Shown here: in pieces, positions 1 to 9,274 of the stretch
Numbering within the stretch: position 1 is the stretch's first letter
Layout: each line of letters begins with the position of its first letter
NCBI RefSeq assembly: GCF_037890675.1
Contig: NZ_CP149574.1
Location: 620,001-684,000, forward strand
Direction: 5' to 3'
From: Methylovirgula sp. 4M-Z18
Lineage (GTDB): Bacteria > Pseudomonadota > Alphaproteobacteria > Rhizobiales > Beijerinckiaceae
DNA: 64,000 nucleotides
Notes under the pieces: model-generated
Told to the model about the DNA's origin: nothing
What the model saw: only the letters and a program-made list of their open reading frames with translations
The model's database searches: none
Program-made: the position numbers and the translations under genes

Positions 1-200
1 CAGTCAAAGACCTTGGTTTTGCCATGGGGTTCGGCCGCGAGTATGGCGTGCCGCTCGATCTTGCAGCGCAGACCTTTCAAACCTTCATTCGCGCGCGCGC
101 CGCTTACGGCGGCGATGCCAATTCGACGCAAGTGGTCAAATTGCTCGAAGATGCCTTGCGGACCGATCTGCGCGCGCCCGGTTTTCCTTCAGAGCTCTAA
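1..200 (+). CDS. 3-hydroxyisobutyrate / beta-hydroxyacid dehydrogenase, C-terminal part (partial)
   Basis: The window opens inside a gene whose reading frame (codons starting at position 3) ends at TAA 198-200. The visible 65 residues begin [18 protein letters not shown] and end in a helix with [11 protein letters not shown]. This is the typical end of the all-helical NAD-binding-11 domain of 6-phosphogluconate/3-hydroxyisobutyrate dehydrogenase-like proteins, where the conserved Lys-Asp begins a substrate-binding helix. The cofactor domain lies upstream of the window, so the substrate cannot be read. Only one base separates its stop from the GMC oxidoreductase ATG, so the two are probably co-transcribed and may act in one oxidation pathway. 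Confidence 0.75.
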   Translation, partial: VKDLGFAMGFGREYGVPLDLAAQTFQTFIRARAAYGGDANSTQVVKLLEDALRTDLRAPGFPSEL

Positions 201-201
201 A

Positions 202-1836
202 ATGTCCGATTTGATATTCGACTTTGTGATTGTCGGTGCAGGTTCGGCTGGGTGCGTTTTGGCCGATCGGCTTTCCGCCGATGGCCGATACACCGTCGCA
301 ATTGTCGAAGCGGGCGGTACGGACAAGCGCTTCTTCGTGCAAATGCCGCTGGGCTACGGCAAGACCTTCTACAATCCTTCCGTCAATTGGGCCTATCGCG
401 CCGAACCCGACCCGGGCCTTGCCGGACAAACGGATTATTGGCCGCGCGGCAAGATTCTCGGCGGTTCGAGTTCGATCAATGCGATGGTCTGGATTCGTGG
501 CGATGCGCGCGACTACGACGATTGGGCCGCGGAAGGCAATCCGGGGTGGTCCTATGCGGATTGCCTGCCGGCGTTCAAATCGATCGAGGACAATGCGGCC
601 GGCGCAGATGCCTGGCGCGGCGTCGGCGGACCCATGCATATTGTCGATGTCGCGGACCGCATGCATCCGCTCGCCAAAAAATTCATCGAGGCCGGAGTGC
701 TGGCCGGCCTGCCGTTCAACAACGATTTCAACGGCGCCCACCAGGAAGGTATGGGCATCTATCAATTGACGATGGCGCGCAACGGCTGGCGCATGTCCGC
801 CGCACGCGCCTTTCTGCGCCCGGCGATGCGGCGCAAGAATGTCGCAGTGTTTACGCGCACGCAAGCGGTGAAGCTTGTGCTGCAGGGCAAACGGGCGAGC
901 GGCGTGGTCGTCCAACGCGGCAGCAAGGTGATGACGTTGCAGGCGCGGCGCGAGGTTTTGGTGGCGGCGGGCGCGGTGAATGCGCCGCAATTGCTACAAG
1001 TCTCGGGCATCGGCGCGGGTGCGCATCTGCAACAGATCGGCATCGCCGTTCAGCATGAACTCGCAGCGGTCGGCCAGTATCTGCAGGATCACTTGGGGAT
1101 CAATTACACCTTCCGCTCGCGCGTGCCGACAGTGAACGAGCAATTGCGTTCGCTCACGGGCAAGCTGATCGCCGGATTGAATTTCATGTTGCGCGGCAAG
1201 GGTCCGTTGAGCGTCAGTCTCAACCAGGGTGGCGGCTTTTTGAAGACGCGTCCGGACCTCGACCGCGCTAATATCCAGCTGTATTTCCAGGCCATCAGCA
1301 CGTTCGAAGCCAAGAAGGGGACGCGGCCGCTGCTGACGCCGGATGCGTTTCCCGGCTTCAGCATCGGCCTTTCCAATTGCAAGCCGACCAGCCGCGGATC
1401 GATCCTGGCCGTATCGAGCGATCCGTTCAAACCGCCGCAGATCAATGCCAATGCGTTTTCCACCGATCACGACGTGCAGGATATGCTGGAAGGCGTGAAA
1501 TTCCTCCGCGTCTTGGCGCAGCAAGCGCCCTTGCGCGACGTGATCGACAAGGAGCTTGCGCCCGGGCCGGAGGTCGCGAGCGATGACGATCTCATCGCCG
1601 ATGTCCGCAAACGCTCGGGCACCGTCTATCATCCGTGCGGCACCTGCCGGATGGGCGCGGATACCAAGACCGCCGTGGTCGACGCGCGCCTGCGCGTGCA
1701 TGGCCTGCAAGGGCTGCGGGTCGTCGATGCATCCGTCTTTCCGTCGATCATCTCTGGCAACACCAACGCGACCGTGATGATGGTGGCGGAGAGAGCGGCG
1801 GGAATGATCCTGGAAGATCAGCGCGCCGTGGCGTGA
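202..1836 (+). CDS. GMC family FAD-dependent oxidoreductase (choline/alcohol dehydrogenase-like)
   Basis: A 544-residue flavoprotein of the glucose-methanol-choline family, which oxidises alcohols. The ATG at 202 gives the normal N-terminus: the FAD dinucleotide motif GAGSAG is at residues 12-17. The first GMC signature, GGSSSIN, is at 87-93. The C-terminal active site [10 protein letters not shown] carries the presumed catalytic His477, and SGNTNAT supplies Asn520/Asn522 about 43 residues later, the usual spacing of the His/Asn pair. Length is normal for choline dehydrogenase-like members. There is no signal peptide, so it is probably cytoplasmic. It follows the dehydrogenase fragment after one base and converges on the ABC-F gene. 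The true substrate is unknown; annotation as betaine-forming choline dehydrogenase would be over-specific. Confidence 0.9.
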   Translation: MSDLIFDFVIVGAGSAGCVLADRLSADGRYTVAIVEAGGTDKRFFVQMPLGYGKTFYNPSVNWAYRAEPDPGLAGQTDYWPRGKILGGSSSINAMVWIRGDARDYDDWAAEGNPGWSYADCLPAFKSIEDNAAGADAWRGVGGPMHIVDVADRMHPLAKKFIEAGVLAGLPFNNDFNGAHQEGMGIYQLTMARNGWRMSAARAFLRPAMRRKNVAVFTRTQAVKLVLQGKRASGVVVQRGSKVMTLQARREVLVAAGAVNAPQLLQVSGIGAGAHLQQIGIAVQHELAAVGQYLQDHLGINYTFRSRVPTVNEQLRSLTGKLIAGLNFMLRGKGPLSVSLNQGGGFLKTRPDLDRANIQLYFQAISTFEAKKGTRPLLTPDAFPGFSIGLSNCKPTSRGSILAVSSDPFKPPQINANAFSTDHDVQDMLEGVKFLRVLAQQAPLRDVIDKELAPGPEVASDDDLIADVRKRSGTVYHPCGTCRMGADTKTAVVDARLRVHGLQGLRVVDASVFPSIISGNTNATVMMVAERAAGMILEDQRAVA

Positions 1837-1855
1837 CGACGCAACAGCGTTGGCG

Positions 1856-3478
1856 TCAGCCGTGCAGGCCGGGCGCTTCCTGCCCGGTGCGCGCCACATA
1901 TTCCGTATAGCCGCCACCATATTGATGAATGCCCTCGGGTGTCAGTTCGAGCACACGATTGGATAGCGCCGCGAGAAAACGCCGGTCGTGCGAGACGAAG
2001 AGCATCGCGCCTTCATATTGCGACAGCGCGGTAATCAGCATTTCCTTCGTCGCCATGTCGAGATGGTTGGTCGGCTCGTCGAGCACGAGGAAGTTCGGCG
2101 GGTCGTAGAGCATTTTCGCCATCACGAGCCGCGCCTTTTCGCCGCCCGACAGCACGCGGCATTTCTTTTCGACATCGTCGCCGGAAAAGCCGAAACACCC
2201 CGCAAGCGCACGCAGCGAGCCTTGTCCTGCTTGCGGGAAGGAACCTTCCAAGGATTGGAAGACTGTGCGATCGCCATCGAGCAGCTCCATTGCGTGCTGG
2301 GCGAAATAGCCCATCTTGATGCTGCCGCCTTGGGCGACTGAGCCGTCATCCGGCATGGTCGCGCCGGCGGCAAGTTTCAGCAGCGTCGATTTGCCGGCGC
2401 CGTTCACGCCCATCACGCACCAGCGCTCCTTGCGCCGCACCTGGAAATCGAAGCCCTCGTAAATGCGGCGCGCGCCGTATCCTTTGTGAACATTCTTGAG
2501 GCTCAACACATCTTCGCCCGAGCGCGGCGCGGGCGGGAAATCGAATATGATGGTCTGACGGCGCTTCGGCGGCTCGACGCGGTCGATTTTCTCCAGTTTC
2601 TTCACGCGGCTCTGCACTTGCGCCGCATGGGAGGCGCGCGCCTTGAAGCGCTCGATGAACTTGATTTCCTTCGCCAGCATCGCCTGTTGGCGCTCGAACT
2701 GCGCCTGCTGCTGCTTGTCGGCGAGCGCGCGCTGCTGTTCGTAAAACTCATAATTGCCGGAATAGCTGGTCAAGCTGCCGCCATCGATCTCGACGATCTT
2801 GCCGACGATCCGGTTCATGAATTCGCGGTCGTGCGACGTCATGAGTAGGGCGCCATCGTAACCTTTCAGGAATCCCTCGAGCCAGATCAGGCTTTCAAGA
2901 TCGAGATGGTTGCTCGGCTCGTCGAGCAGCATCACGTCGGGCCGCTGCAGCAGGATGCGGGCGAGCGCGACGCGCATTTTCCAGCCGCCCGACAATCCAC
3001 CGACATCGCCGTTCATCATCTCGTCGGAGAAGCTCAGGCCCGCCAGCACCTCCCGCGCCCGGCCTTCCAGCGCATAGCCGTCGAGCTCCTCGAATCGCGC
3101 CTGCACTTCGCCGTACCGGACGATGATATCGTCCATGTCGTCGGCCTGCTCGGGATCGGCCATCGCGGCTTCGAGCGCCTTCAATTCGGCGGCGACGGCG
3201 CTGACCGGTCCCGCGCCGTCCATGACTTCCGCCACGGCGCTGCGGCCGGCCATTTCGCCGACATCCTGGCTGAAATAGCCGATGCTGACCCCGCGATCGA
3301 CCGCGACCTGGCCTTCGTCCGGCAGGTCCTGGCCGGTGATCATGCGAAACAAAGTCGTCTTGCCGGCGCCGTTCGGGCCGACGAGACCGGATTTCTCACC
3401 CTTCAAAAGCGCTGCGGAGGCCTCGATGAAGAGAATCTGGTTGCCGTTTTGCTTGGATATGTTTTCGAGACGGATCAT
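1856..3478 (-). CDS. ABC-F family ATPase (ribosome-associated type)
   Basis: A 540-residue protein with two ATP-binding cassettes in one chain and no membrane segment, the hallmark of the ABC-F family that acts on ribosomes. Cassette 1 has Walker A GPNGAGKTT near residue 35, signature LSGGWKMRVALA and Walker B VMLLDEPSNHLDL. Cassette 2 has GVNGAGKST, LSGGEKARLVMA and FLVLDEPTNHLDM. Between them is a basic alpha-helical linker (FKARASHAAQVQSRVKKLEK), the P-site tRNA interaction motif region that interacts with the ribosomal exit or tRNA site. Family members include EttA, YbiT, Uup and YheS; which subfamily this is cannot be decided by eye. It starts divergently from the phosphatase-fold gene, 88 bases away. 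Confidence 0.92.
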   Translation of the reverse strand: MIRLENISKQNGNQILFIEASAALLKGEKSGLVGPNGAGKTTLFRMITGQDLPDEGQVAVDRGVSIGYFSQDVGEMAGRSAVAEVMDGAGPVSAVAAELKALEAAMADPEQADDMDDIIVRYGEVQARFEELDGYALEGRAREVLAGLSFSDEMMNGDVGGLSGGWKMRVALARILLQRPDVMLLDEPSNHLDLESLIWLEGFLKGYDGALLMTSHDREFMNRIVGKIVEIDGGSLTSYSGNYEFYEQQRALADKQQQAQFERQQAMLAKEIKFIERFKARASHAAQVQSRVKKLEKIDRVEPPKRRQTIIFDFPPAPRSGEDVLSLKNVHKGYGARRIYEGFDFQVRRKERWCVMGVNGAGKSTLLKLAAGATMPDDGSVAQGGSIKMGYFAQHAMELLDGDRTVFQSLEGSFPQAGQGSLRALAGCFGFSGDDVEKKCRVLSGGEKARLVMAKMLYDPPNFLVLDEPTNHLDMATKEMLITALSQYEGAMLFVSHDRRFLAALSNRVLELTPEGIHQYGGGYTEYVARTGQEAPGLHG

Positions 3479-3566
3479 GGGTGGGTTGCGAGCCAGGAGA
3501 TGGAATTTACGGGGCTCATAGGCTATCTGCGGCGCAAGGGAAAGGGTCTCCTGCCGGGAAGGTCAT

Positions 3567-4370
3567 ATGCGCGTTTTATCGTTGAACACGTGGGGCGGAC
3601 GGCTGCATGCGCCGCTCATCCCCTATCTCGCCGCCGCGAACGCTGATGTGTTGTGCCTGCAGGAGATGATCTCGACGCCGTCGGCGGACGCAGAGTGGCT
3701 GATCTACAAGGACCACAGCGCCGAGCTCTTGCAGCGCGCCAATCTCTTCGCCGAGGTGGCGGCCGTGCTGCCGGATCACCAGGCCTTCTTCCTGCCTGCG
3801 GCGCGTGGGGATTTGTTCGATGGTGAGCGGCGCTTTCCGTCCGAATGGGGATTGGCGACCCTCATCCGCAAGACCTATCCGGTCATCGGCCAGGCGCATG
3901 ATTTCGTGCACGGCGATTTTTCCCCCGACGGCTGGGGAACGCATCCGCGAGCGCGCAATGGCCATGCGGTACGTCTCTACAATTATGCGGGCGGCTTTGC
4001 GGTCACAATTGTGCATCTGCATGGATTGCGCGATCCGGCCGGCAAGGACGATACACCGGCGCGCCGCGTGCAAGCCGAAGCCTTGATTCGCCTCATCGGT
4101 AGATTGCACCGTGCGGGCGAAAGGCTGGTGGTCTGCGGCGATTTCAACGTCTTGCCGTCAAGCCAGACATTCGAAGCGTTGCGCGGTCTCGGCCTCACCG
4201 ATCTCGTCACATCGCGCGGCTATACGGATACACGCACGTCCCATTATCGCAAGACGCCGCGCTTTGCCGATTACATGCTGGTGACGCCCAACGTTACCGT
4301 TCAGCACTTCGAGGTCGTCAAAACGCCCGAAGTATCGGACCATTGCGCGCTGATCCTGGATTTTGCCTGA
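3567..4370 (+). CDS. endonuclease/exonuclease/phosphatase (EEP) fold protein
   Basis: A 267-residue single-domain metallohydrolase of the DNase I/exonuclease III/inositol phosphatase superfamily. The expected catalytic blocks appear in order: LNTWGG with the metal/phosphate Asn at 7, CLQE with the metal Glu, VTIVHLHGL with a catalytic-type His, VCGDFNVLP with Asp/Asn, and SDHCALI with the terminal Asp-His pair. All essential positions are therefore intact. There is no signal peptide, so the protein is cytoplasmic. The ATG is preceded by a good ribosome site (gggaagg). It is convergent with the nitrile hydratase operon, 36 bases away. Substrate (nucleic acid, sphingolipid or phosphoinositide-like ester) cannot be assigned. 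Confidence 0.85.
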   Translation: MRVLSLNTWGGRLHAPLIPYLAAANADVLCLQEMISTPSADAEWLIYKDHSAELLQRANLFAEVAAVLPDHQAFFLPAARGDLFDGERRFPSEWGLATLIRKTYPVIGQAHDFVHGDFSPDGWGTHPRARNGHAVRLYNYAGGFAVTIVHLHGLRDPAGKDDTPARRVQAEALIRLIGRLHRAGERLVVCGDFNVLPSSQTFEALRGLGLTDLVTSRGYTDTRTSHYRKTPRFADYMLVTPNVTVQHFEVVKTPEVSDHCALILDFA

Positions 4371-4406
4371 GGCTCCGGCCGTCTGCGCGCCGATGGCCAC
4401 GCCGAT

Positions 4407-4796
4407 CTACCCGTGAAAATCTTCCGTGCTGAGTTCGATAGGCGTGCCGTGCGGTGTGCGATCGGCCGCACGCTCCCAGGCCGCGCGATGCTGGGCGAGC
4501 GCCTCGCGCGTCGCGATGCCTTTTTCCGCGACGATCCGCTCGAGGGTCGCCAGCCAATGACGATAATAAGTGTCGCCGCTGTCCGGGTCTCCGGCCGCCT
4601 GCGCCTTGCGGATCTCGTCGCCGAGCGTCTCCGCCCATTCGCTCCAGGCAAAAACGCCGCGCGCGTTGAGGGCAAGCGCCATCGCGAAAGCATGCGCTTC
4701 CCAGGGCGCGTGAAACACCGGCTCGTTGCCCGCGCGCGGAATGCTGGGAATCGCGTCGGTGGCTTGGTACGGGGTCAGGGGCTCGACCTTTGTCAT
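4407..4796 (-). CDS. nitrile hydratase accessory (activator/metallochaperone-like) protein
   Basis: A 129-residue protein at the downstream end of the nitrile hydratase operon. It resembles the small accessory proteins (P14K/NhlE type) that deliver cobalt to the alpha subunit and promote cysteine oxidation and subunit exchange. Like them it is homologous to the N-terminal half of the beta subunit: the pattern EPVFHAPWEAHAFAMALALN parallels EPVFHADWEGRVLAMNRAMG in the neighbouring beta subunit, followed by WSEWAETLGDEI and YYRHWLATLERIVAEKG. One base separates the beta stop (TGA) from this ATG, so translation is coupled. The gene order alpha, beta, accessory protein is that of many cobalt-type nitrile hydratases. 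Confidence 0.88.
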   Translation of the reverse strand: MTKVEPLTPYQATDAIPSIPRAGNEPVFHAPWEAHAFAMALALNARGVFAWSEWAETLGDEIRKAQAAGDPDSGDTYYRHWLATLERIVAEKGIATREALAQHRAAWERAADRTPHGTPIELSTEDFHG

Positions 4797-4797
4797 T

Positions 4798-5454
4798 TCA
4801 GGCAGGCTCCAGATAGGGCTCGAAGGCTTCGACCGAAACTTTCACCGTCGGGTCCGCATCCGCGCCCCAGAGATCGCGTGCATCGAAGCAGACCGTGTAA
4901 AGCCATTGCGGGTCTTCACCTTGGCCGAGCACGACCGAATCCGGAAAGACATGCGCGCCGTGCAGGCGCTCAACCACGCCAACATGGCCGCGGACATAGC
5001 GCGGGAGGCGTGTGTGGGTCTTCGGATGGATGTTGCGGGCGCGGACGCGGTCGCCGGGTTTGAAGCGCGCCGCAGCTTGGGCCGGCCGCCCGAAGGCGCC
5101 GCGCTGCTGGCCACGCCGGGCGTCGGCCAAGGTATAATTGCGTGCCAGCGCCTTGCCTGCATGCAGCGCACGACCGGCGGCAATTTCGTCGTCGCCGACG
5201 AGCCCATGTTCGACGAGCAGCATCTCCAGGCGAAGGAACCATTTCCGGTAATAGGAGCTCGTGAGATAGACATCCGGCGGCAGCCGCTCGATGCCATAGC
5301 GGGCTATATCGATGTTCCAGACGCCGACGGCGCCCATCGCACGGTTCATGGCCAGCACGCGGCCTTCCCAATCGGCGTGGAAGACGGGTTCGTCCGGCTC
5401 CGGCTCGACTTTGCCGAAGCCGTCCATGCCGCCCATGTCGTGGATGCCATCCAT
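4798..5454 (-). CDS. nthB: nitrile hydratase subunit beta
   Basis: A 218-residue beta subunit of nitrile hydratase, the enzyme that hydrates nitriles to amides. The chosen ATG at 5454 overlaps the alpha stop (TGATG) and gives the universally conserved start [16 protein letters not shown]; the longer frame upstream has no support. The middle contains SSYYRKWFLRLEMLLVEHG, and the C-terminal SH3-like barrel begins at FKPGDRVRARN and ends with the family block LYTVCFDARDLWG...FEPYLEPA. The beta chain contributes arginines that contact the oxidised cysteines of the alpha chain. Length is typical (about 215-230). Confidence 0.95.
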   Translation of the reverse strand: MDGIHDMGGMDGFGKVEPEPDEPVFHADWEGRVLAMNRAMGAVGVWNIDIARYGIERLPPDVYLTSSYYRKWFLRLEMLLVEHGLVGDDEIAAGRALHAGKALARNYTLADARRGQQRGAFGRPAQAAARFKPGDRVRARNIHPKTHTRLPRYVRGHVGVVERLHGAHVFPDSVVLGQGEDPQWLYTVCFDARDLWGADADPTVKVSVEAFEPYLEPA

Positions 5455-6074
5455 CAGCCTTGAACCTCGCTCGGGGCCATCGCCAGTCCGGTGCCGATCA
5501 TGCTGTCGCGCGTCACCAGTGCCGCAAGCCGATCCTCGGTCCAGCCATCGGTGCCGGCGGGGCGCATCGGCAGGACGAGGAAGCGCGTTTCGGCCGTCGA
5601 ATCCCAGACGCGGATCTCGGTGCTCGCGGGCAAAGTGACGCCGAAGTCGGCGAGCACGGCGCGCGGCTCCTTCACCGCGCGCGAGCGATAGGCCGCCGAT
5701 TTGTACCAGACCGGCGGCAGGCCGAGCATGTCCCAAGGATAACAAGAGCACAAAGTACAGACCACCAGGTTGTGGCGGTCCGGCGTATTTTCGACTGCGA
5801 CGAGATGGTGGCCGACGCGTTCCGCCGGCATGAGACCCGCAATCGCCGCCGTGGCATCGTCCAGCAGGTTTTGGCGGAAGGCCGGATCGCTCCATGCTTT
5901 CGCAACTACCTGCGCGCCGGTGTGCGGACCGACCACGGTTTCGAATGTTTCGACGATGTGGTCGAGGGCTGCCGCCTCCACATATCCTTTTTCAACCAGA
6001 ATCGTTTCGAGGGCGCGCACCCGCAGGTCCATTTCGGACAGGCTGGAGCCGTGGTCGTGATCATGTGTCGTCAT
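5454..6074 (-). CDS. nthA: nitrile hydratase subunit alpha (cobalt-type)
   Basis: A 206-residue catalytic alpha subunit. The metal-binding claw reads CTLCSC at residues 106-111 ([11 protein letters not shown]). In this family Thr in the second place marks the non-corrin cobalt type and Ser the iron type, so a cobalt enzyme is predicted; two of the cysteines are normally oxidised to sulfinic and sulfenic acid. The conserved blocks [19 protein letters not shown] and [16 protein letters not shown] are present. The ATG at 6074 is preferred over the upstream in-frame start 18 codons earlier, because it gives the common MTTHDHDHG-type N-terminus, which is histidine-rich. The operon starts here and diverges from the DsbA-like gene. 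Amide products would be hydrolysed by the amidase nearby. Confidence 0.95.
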   Translation of the reverse strand: MTTHDHDHGSSLSEMDLRVRALETILVEKGYVEAAALDHIVETFETVVGPHTGAQVVAKAWSDPAFRQNLLDDATAAIAGLMPAERVGHHLVAVENTPDRHNLVVCTLCSCYPWDMLGLPPVWYKSAAYRSRAVKEPRAVLADFGVTLPASTEIRVWDSTAETRFLVLPMRPAGTDGWTEDRLAALVTRDSMIGTGLAMAPSEVQG

Positions 6075-6327
6075 GGACGAACCATAGCCGATCGGGACGT
6101 TGCCGCCTACCTGTTTGCGGCATGTCAAAGGGACGACATGCGCCGTCGCTTACCCGCTTTGCACGATTGCGGTGAGAGGTTCGCATGTCGATGCGAATGA
6201 GCGGGGCGAGGGCGGAGTAGATTGCATCGATCAGCAGGACTTTGGCATTGCTGGTCAGCGTCCGCGCCCCTCGCTCTCCCGCGCAAAGCGCTTTACGGTT
6301 GCTCGCAAGTTTCGTAACGATGGCGCC
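6075..6327. promoter_or_regulatory. divergent intergenic region, nitrile hydratase / DsbA-like gene
   Basis: A 253-base gap between the start of the nitrile hydratase operon (minus strand) and the DsbA-like gene (plus strand). Promoters for both directions must lie here. I could not identify a convincing sigma-70 pair or operator by eye. Confidence 0.4.
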
Positions 6328-6978
6328 ATGTCCCAACCTTCCCTCACCGTCGATGTTGTTTCCGATGTGGTTTGCCCTTGGTGCTTCGTCGGCAAAAGGC
6401 AGCTCGCGCGGGCGCTTGCGCTGCGCCCTGACGTTGCTGTGACGGTGCGCTGGCGTCCTTACCAACTCGATCCGACGATTCCGCCCGGTGGCCTCGACCG
6501 GCGCGAGTATATGCTTGCCAAATTTGGCAATCTCGATCGCCTGCAAGAGGTGCACGCGCGCCTCATCGAGCTTGGCGGGGCGCTCGGGATCGACTTTCAC
6601 TTCGACGGGATCACGCGCTCGCCCAATACGCTCGACGCGCATCGTTTGATCCGTTGGGCGGCCCAATCCGGTGCGCAAGAGGCCATCGTCGAGCGGCTGT
6701 TCAATCTCTATTTCGTCGAGGGAAGCGATGTTGGCGACCGTAACGTGTTGTGCGCAGCGGCGGAGGCGGCCGGGCTCGACGCGGCAGCCGTGGCGGCACG
6801 ACTTGCCGGCGAAGATGATCGCGCGAGCGTCGTCACCGAGATCGCCGAGGCCGCACGGATCGGCGTGACCGGTGTGCCATTCTTTATTTTCGCAGGGCGC
6901 TACGCGCTTTCCGGCGCCCATCCTGCGGAAACGCTCGCGTCGATTATCGACAAGATCCTTGTCGACACGGACGCATGA
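6328..6978 (+). CDS. DsbA family (FrnE-like) oxidoreductase
   Basis: A 216-residue thioredoxin-fold protein of the DsbA/2-hydroxychromene-2-carboxylate isomerase family, FrnE subgroup. The active-site motif CPWC lies at residues 16-19 in VVSDVVCPWCFVGKRQL. A helical insert follows, then the cis-Pro loop GVTGVPFFIFAGRYALSGA near the C-terminus. No signal peptide is visible, so it acts in the cytoplasm. The ATG at 6328 gives the standard N-terminus; the longer open frame upstream is non-coding. The gene is divergent from nitrile hydratase and 50 bases before the amidase. A role in thiol oxidation of the hydratase is an inference from position only. Confidence 0.88.
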   Translation: MSQPSLTVDVVSDVVCPWCFVGKRQLARALALRPDVAVTVRWRPYQLDPTIPPGGLDRREYMLAKFGNLDRLQEVHARLIELGGALGIDFHFDGITRSPNTLDAHRLIRWAAQSGAQEAIVERLFNLYFVEGSDVGDRNVLCAAAEAAGLDAAAVAARLAGEDDRASVVTEIAEAARIGVTGVPFFIFAGRYALSGAHPAETLASIIDKILVDTDA

Positions 6979-7028
6979 GATAGGCAACCCATCTTGAGTG
7001 GCGGCTACGCAAATTTCGGTGATGTCGC

Positions 7029-8402
7029 ATGAGTAAAACCCCCACAGGTCCAAGCTTGTCCGCCATGGCTGCTGAATTTGCCAGCGGCGCGGACGGTCCG
7101 GTATCGGCGGTGCGCCGGGCGCTGGCGAAGGCTGCCGCCAGCCAGGCGATTTTCATTGCGCTGCGTGAAGAAAGTGCATTGCGGGAAGCCGCGGCCGCTG
7201 CGGCGCGCCGCGCCGAAGGGCGGCCGCTTGGTCCACTTGATGGGATTCCCATTGCGATCAAGGATAATATCGACGTTGCGGGCATGGTCACGACCGCCGG
7301 CGCCCGGATCCGGAGCGGCAATCCGCCGGCGAAGACCGATGCTCCCGTGGTCGCGGCGCTGCGCCGCGAGGGCATGATCGTCATCGGCAAAACCAATTTG
7401 AGCGAATTCGCCTTTTCCGGGCTGGGGCTCAATCCGCATTTCGGGACGCCGACTGCCGATTTCGGCAAGGAGACATTATACGCGCCCGGCGGCTCGTCGG
7501 CCGGATCGGCGATTGCCGTGCAAAGGGGGATTGTCCCGGTCGCGCTCGGCACCGATACGGCAGGATCGATCCGGATTCCTGCGGCCTTCAATGGCCTTGT
7601 CGGCTTCAAAAGCTCTTCGCTGCGCTACGACCGCAGCGGCGTCTTCCCATTGGCGCTGACGCTCGACAGTCTTGGCCCCATTGCCCCGACCGTCGTCGAT
7701 TGCGTCCTGCTCGACGCCGCCATGCGCGGCCGCACGATAAGGCTGCCACCGTCGCAGCCGCTGTCGCAGATCGATTTGGCCGTTGACGAGGAAACCTTGC
7801 ATGGGGCGGACGTCGAGCCGGCGGTTCGCGACAACCTGATCGAGATGATGCACGGGCTCGAGCGTGTTGGCGCGCGGGTCAGAGTCACGAAGATTTTCGC
7901 GTTTCGTCAGGCGCTTGGCGTCATCAAAGAACAGGGTTGGCTCGGCGCCATCGAGGCGGCCTCGCATTTGGGAAGGATCGTGGCCGGTCCCGAGGCGGAT
8001 TCGGTCGATCGCCGTATCCGCGCGCGCCTGCAGTCCGCTGCTGCGATCGGCGACGAGACACGCGTGGCCATTCTCAAGGCGAGAGAGCAGCTTGCGCATG
8101 CCATCGCGGACGATCTGCAAGGGGCGATCCTGGTGACGCCAACCGTCGCGCATGGCGCGCCGGAATTGGCGCCGCTCGAAGGCGATGATGCGCTGTTCGC
8201 CCGCATCAACCTGGCGACGCTCGCGTTGACGATGCCGGGTAGTTTGCTCGACATGCCTGGGCTCGCATTGCCGTCCGGCGTCAATGCGGCCGGATTGCCG
8301 ACCTCAGTGCTTTTGTCGCTGCCGCGTGGCGGGGACGACGCATTGTTGCGTGCAGGTGTTGCAATCGAGGTGGCCTTGCACAATATCGCTGGGCATGGCT
8401 AG
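7029..8402 (+). CDS. amidase (amidase signature family)
   Basis: A 457-residue amidase-signature hydrolase that converts amides to carboxylic acids and ammonia. The Ser-cisSer-Lys triad is complete: Lys78 in PIAIKDN, Ser156 in APGGSSAGSA and nucleophile Ser180 in TDTAGSIRIP. The Ser-to-Ser spacing of 24 matches characterised family members. Length is normal. It is the second catalytic step after the nitrile hydratase located 1 kb away on the opposite strand, and such pairs are a standard bacterial nitrile-degradation arrangement. It follows the DsbA-like gene by 50 bases and precedes the cupin by 31 bases, so these three are probably one transcript. The physiological nitrile or amide is not predictable. 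Confidence 0.92.
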   Translation: MSKTPTGPSLSAMAAEFASGADGPVSAVRRALAKAAASQAIFIALREESALREAAAAAARRAEGRPLGPLDGIPIAIKDNIDVAGMVTTAGARIRSGNPPAKTDAPVVAALRREGMIVIGKTNLSEFAFSGLGLNPHFGTPTADFGKETLYAPGGSSAGSAIAVQRGIVPVALGTDTAGSIRIPAAFNGLVGFKSSSLRYDRSGVFPLALTLDSLGPIAPTVVDCVLLDAAMRGRTIRLPPSQPLSQIDLAVDEETLHGADVEPAVRDNLIEMMHGLERVGARVRVTKIFAFRQALGVIKEQGWLGAIEAASHLGRIVAGPEADSVDRRIRARLQSAAAIGDETRVAILKAREQLAHAIADDLQGAILVTPTVAHGAPELAPLEGDDALFARINLATLALTMPGSLLDMPGLALPSGVNAAGLPTSVLLSLPRGGDDALLRAGVAIEVALHNIAGHG

Positions 8403-8433
8403 GTCGTGGTGACGATAGGGGGAAAGACGTTTG

Positions 8434-8940
8434 ATGAGTGCAGATCACGGCCATACGCATCATCACGATTCCGATCCGGCTGACACGGATCGCTGGAAAC
8501 ACGACGGCGTTCGCGTCATCCCCGGCAACCAACTCGATCCCAACGTTCCTTCAACCACCGGCATGGACCGAAAGGCGGCCATCAATTTCGCCCGTGTGGG
8601 TGCGCAGAAGCTTTGGGCCGGGACGGTGACGATTCACCCGAACGCCAAGACGGGCGCCCATCACCACGGCCATCTCGAGAGTGTGATCTATGTCGTCAAG
8701 GGGCGGGCGCGCATGCGCTGGGGCGAGACACTGCAGTTCGTGGCCGAAGCAGGTCCCGGCGATTTTATTTTCGTGCCACCCTACGTGCCGCATCAGGAAA
8801 TCAATGCCAGCCCCGATGACGTTCTGGAATGCGTCCTTGTCCGCTCGGACGGCGAGGCGATTGCGATCAATCTCGATATCGAGCCCGTCGAAAAACCCGA
8901 GACCGTGCTCTGGGTCGATCCGATTCACCGCGGCGCGTAA
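8434..8940 (+). CDS. cupin domain protein with histidine-rich N-terminus
   Basis: A 168-residue single-cupin protein. The ATG at 8434 is chosen, with gggggaaag upstream; the TTG one codon earlier is less likely. Residues 2-12 are histidine-rich (SADHGHTHHHD). Cupin motif 1 is AHHHGHLESVIYVVKGRARMRWGE, with the metal-type His-x-His and Glu; motif 2 includes PGDFIFVPPYVPHQEIN. A metal-binding beta barrel is thus expected. Cytoplasmic. Location directly after the amidase suggests a role in nitrile/amide metabolism or in metal handling for the cobalt enzyme, but neither is shown. Enzyme or sensor function remains unassigned. Confidence 0.85.
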   Translation: MSADHGHTHHHDSDPADTDRWKHDGVRVIPGNQLDPNVPSTTGMDRKAAINFARVGAQKLWAGTVTIHPNAKTGAHHHGHLESVIYVVKGRARMRWGETLQFVAEAGPGDFIFVPPYVPHQEINASPDDVLECVLVRSDGEAIAINLDIEPVEKPETVLWVDPIHRGA

Positions 8941-9274
8941 TCAAGCGTTTTCGTCGTGCCGGGCAACGGCACTCCTCCAAATTGCGGCATCCCGCCGCTG
9001 ACCGGTCAAACTGGTTGTGCGTTTTGTCACAGCGGCGGACTCGGTTTGTGTGCTTCTTAACAGAGCCAGTTTTGTCCAGAATTGTCGCTTTTGACTCGGC
9101 ATCGTACGGCATGAGTTCCAGGCATTATTTTCATTCCGGCAATGCATGGCTGATACAAAGCCAGTAGATGTCAACACGATATATTACATACGACGAGTCC
9201 AGGTGACCGTATTGTGAATGCGTCAGGCTAGAAAGCGGTGTTGAGGCAACGTATAGTGGTATTGGAGACTCAAT
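8941..9274. other. intergenic region between cupin and AraC regulator
   Basis: No convincing gene in 334 bases. A short hairpin (GTGCCG 8956-8961, CGGCAC 8967-8972, five-base loop) lies just after the cupin stop and could be a weak terminator, although no T-run follows. The more A+T-rich second half (about 9100-9260) should carry the promoter of the AraC gene, whose ATG is preceded by ggag at a normal distance. Confidence 0.5.

Noticed and set aside
136-990. Long antisense frame across the GMC oxidoreductase
   Set aside because: High GC produces long shadow frames; the plus strand has full GMC motifs and the antisense product is Arg/His-rich without domains.
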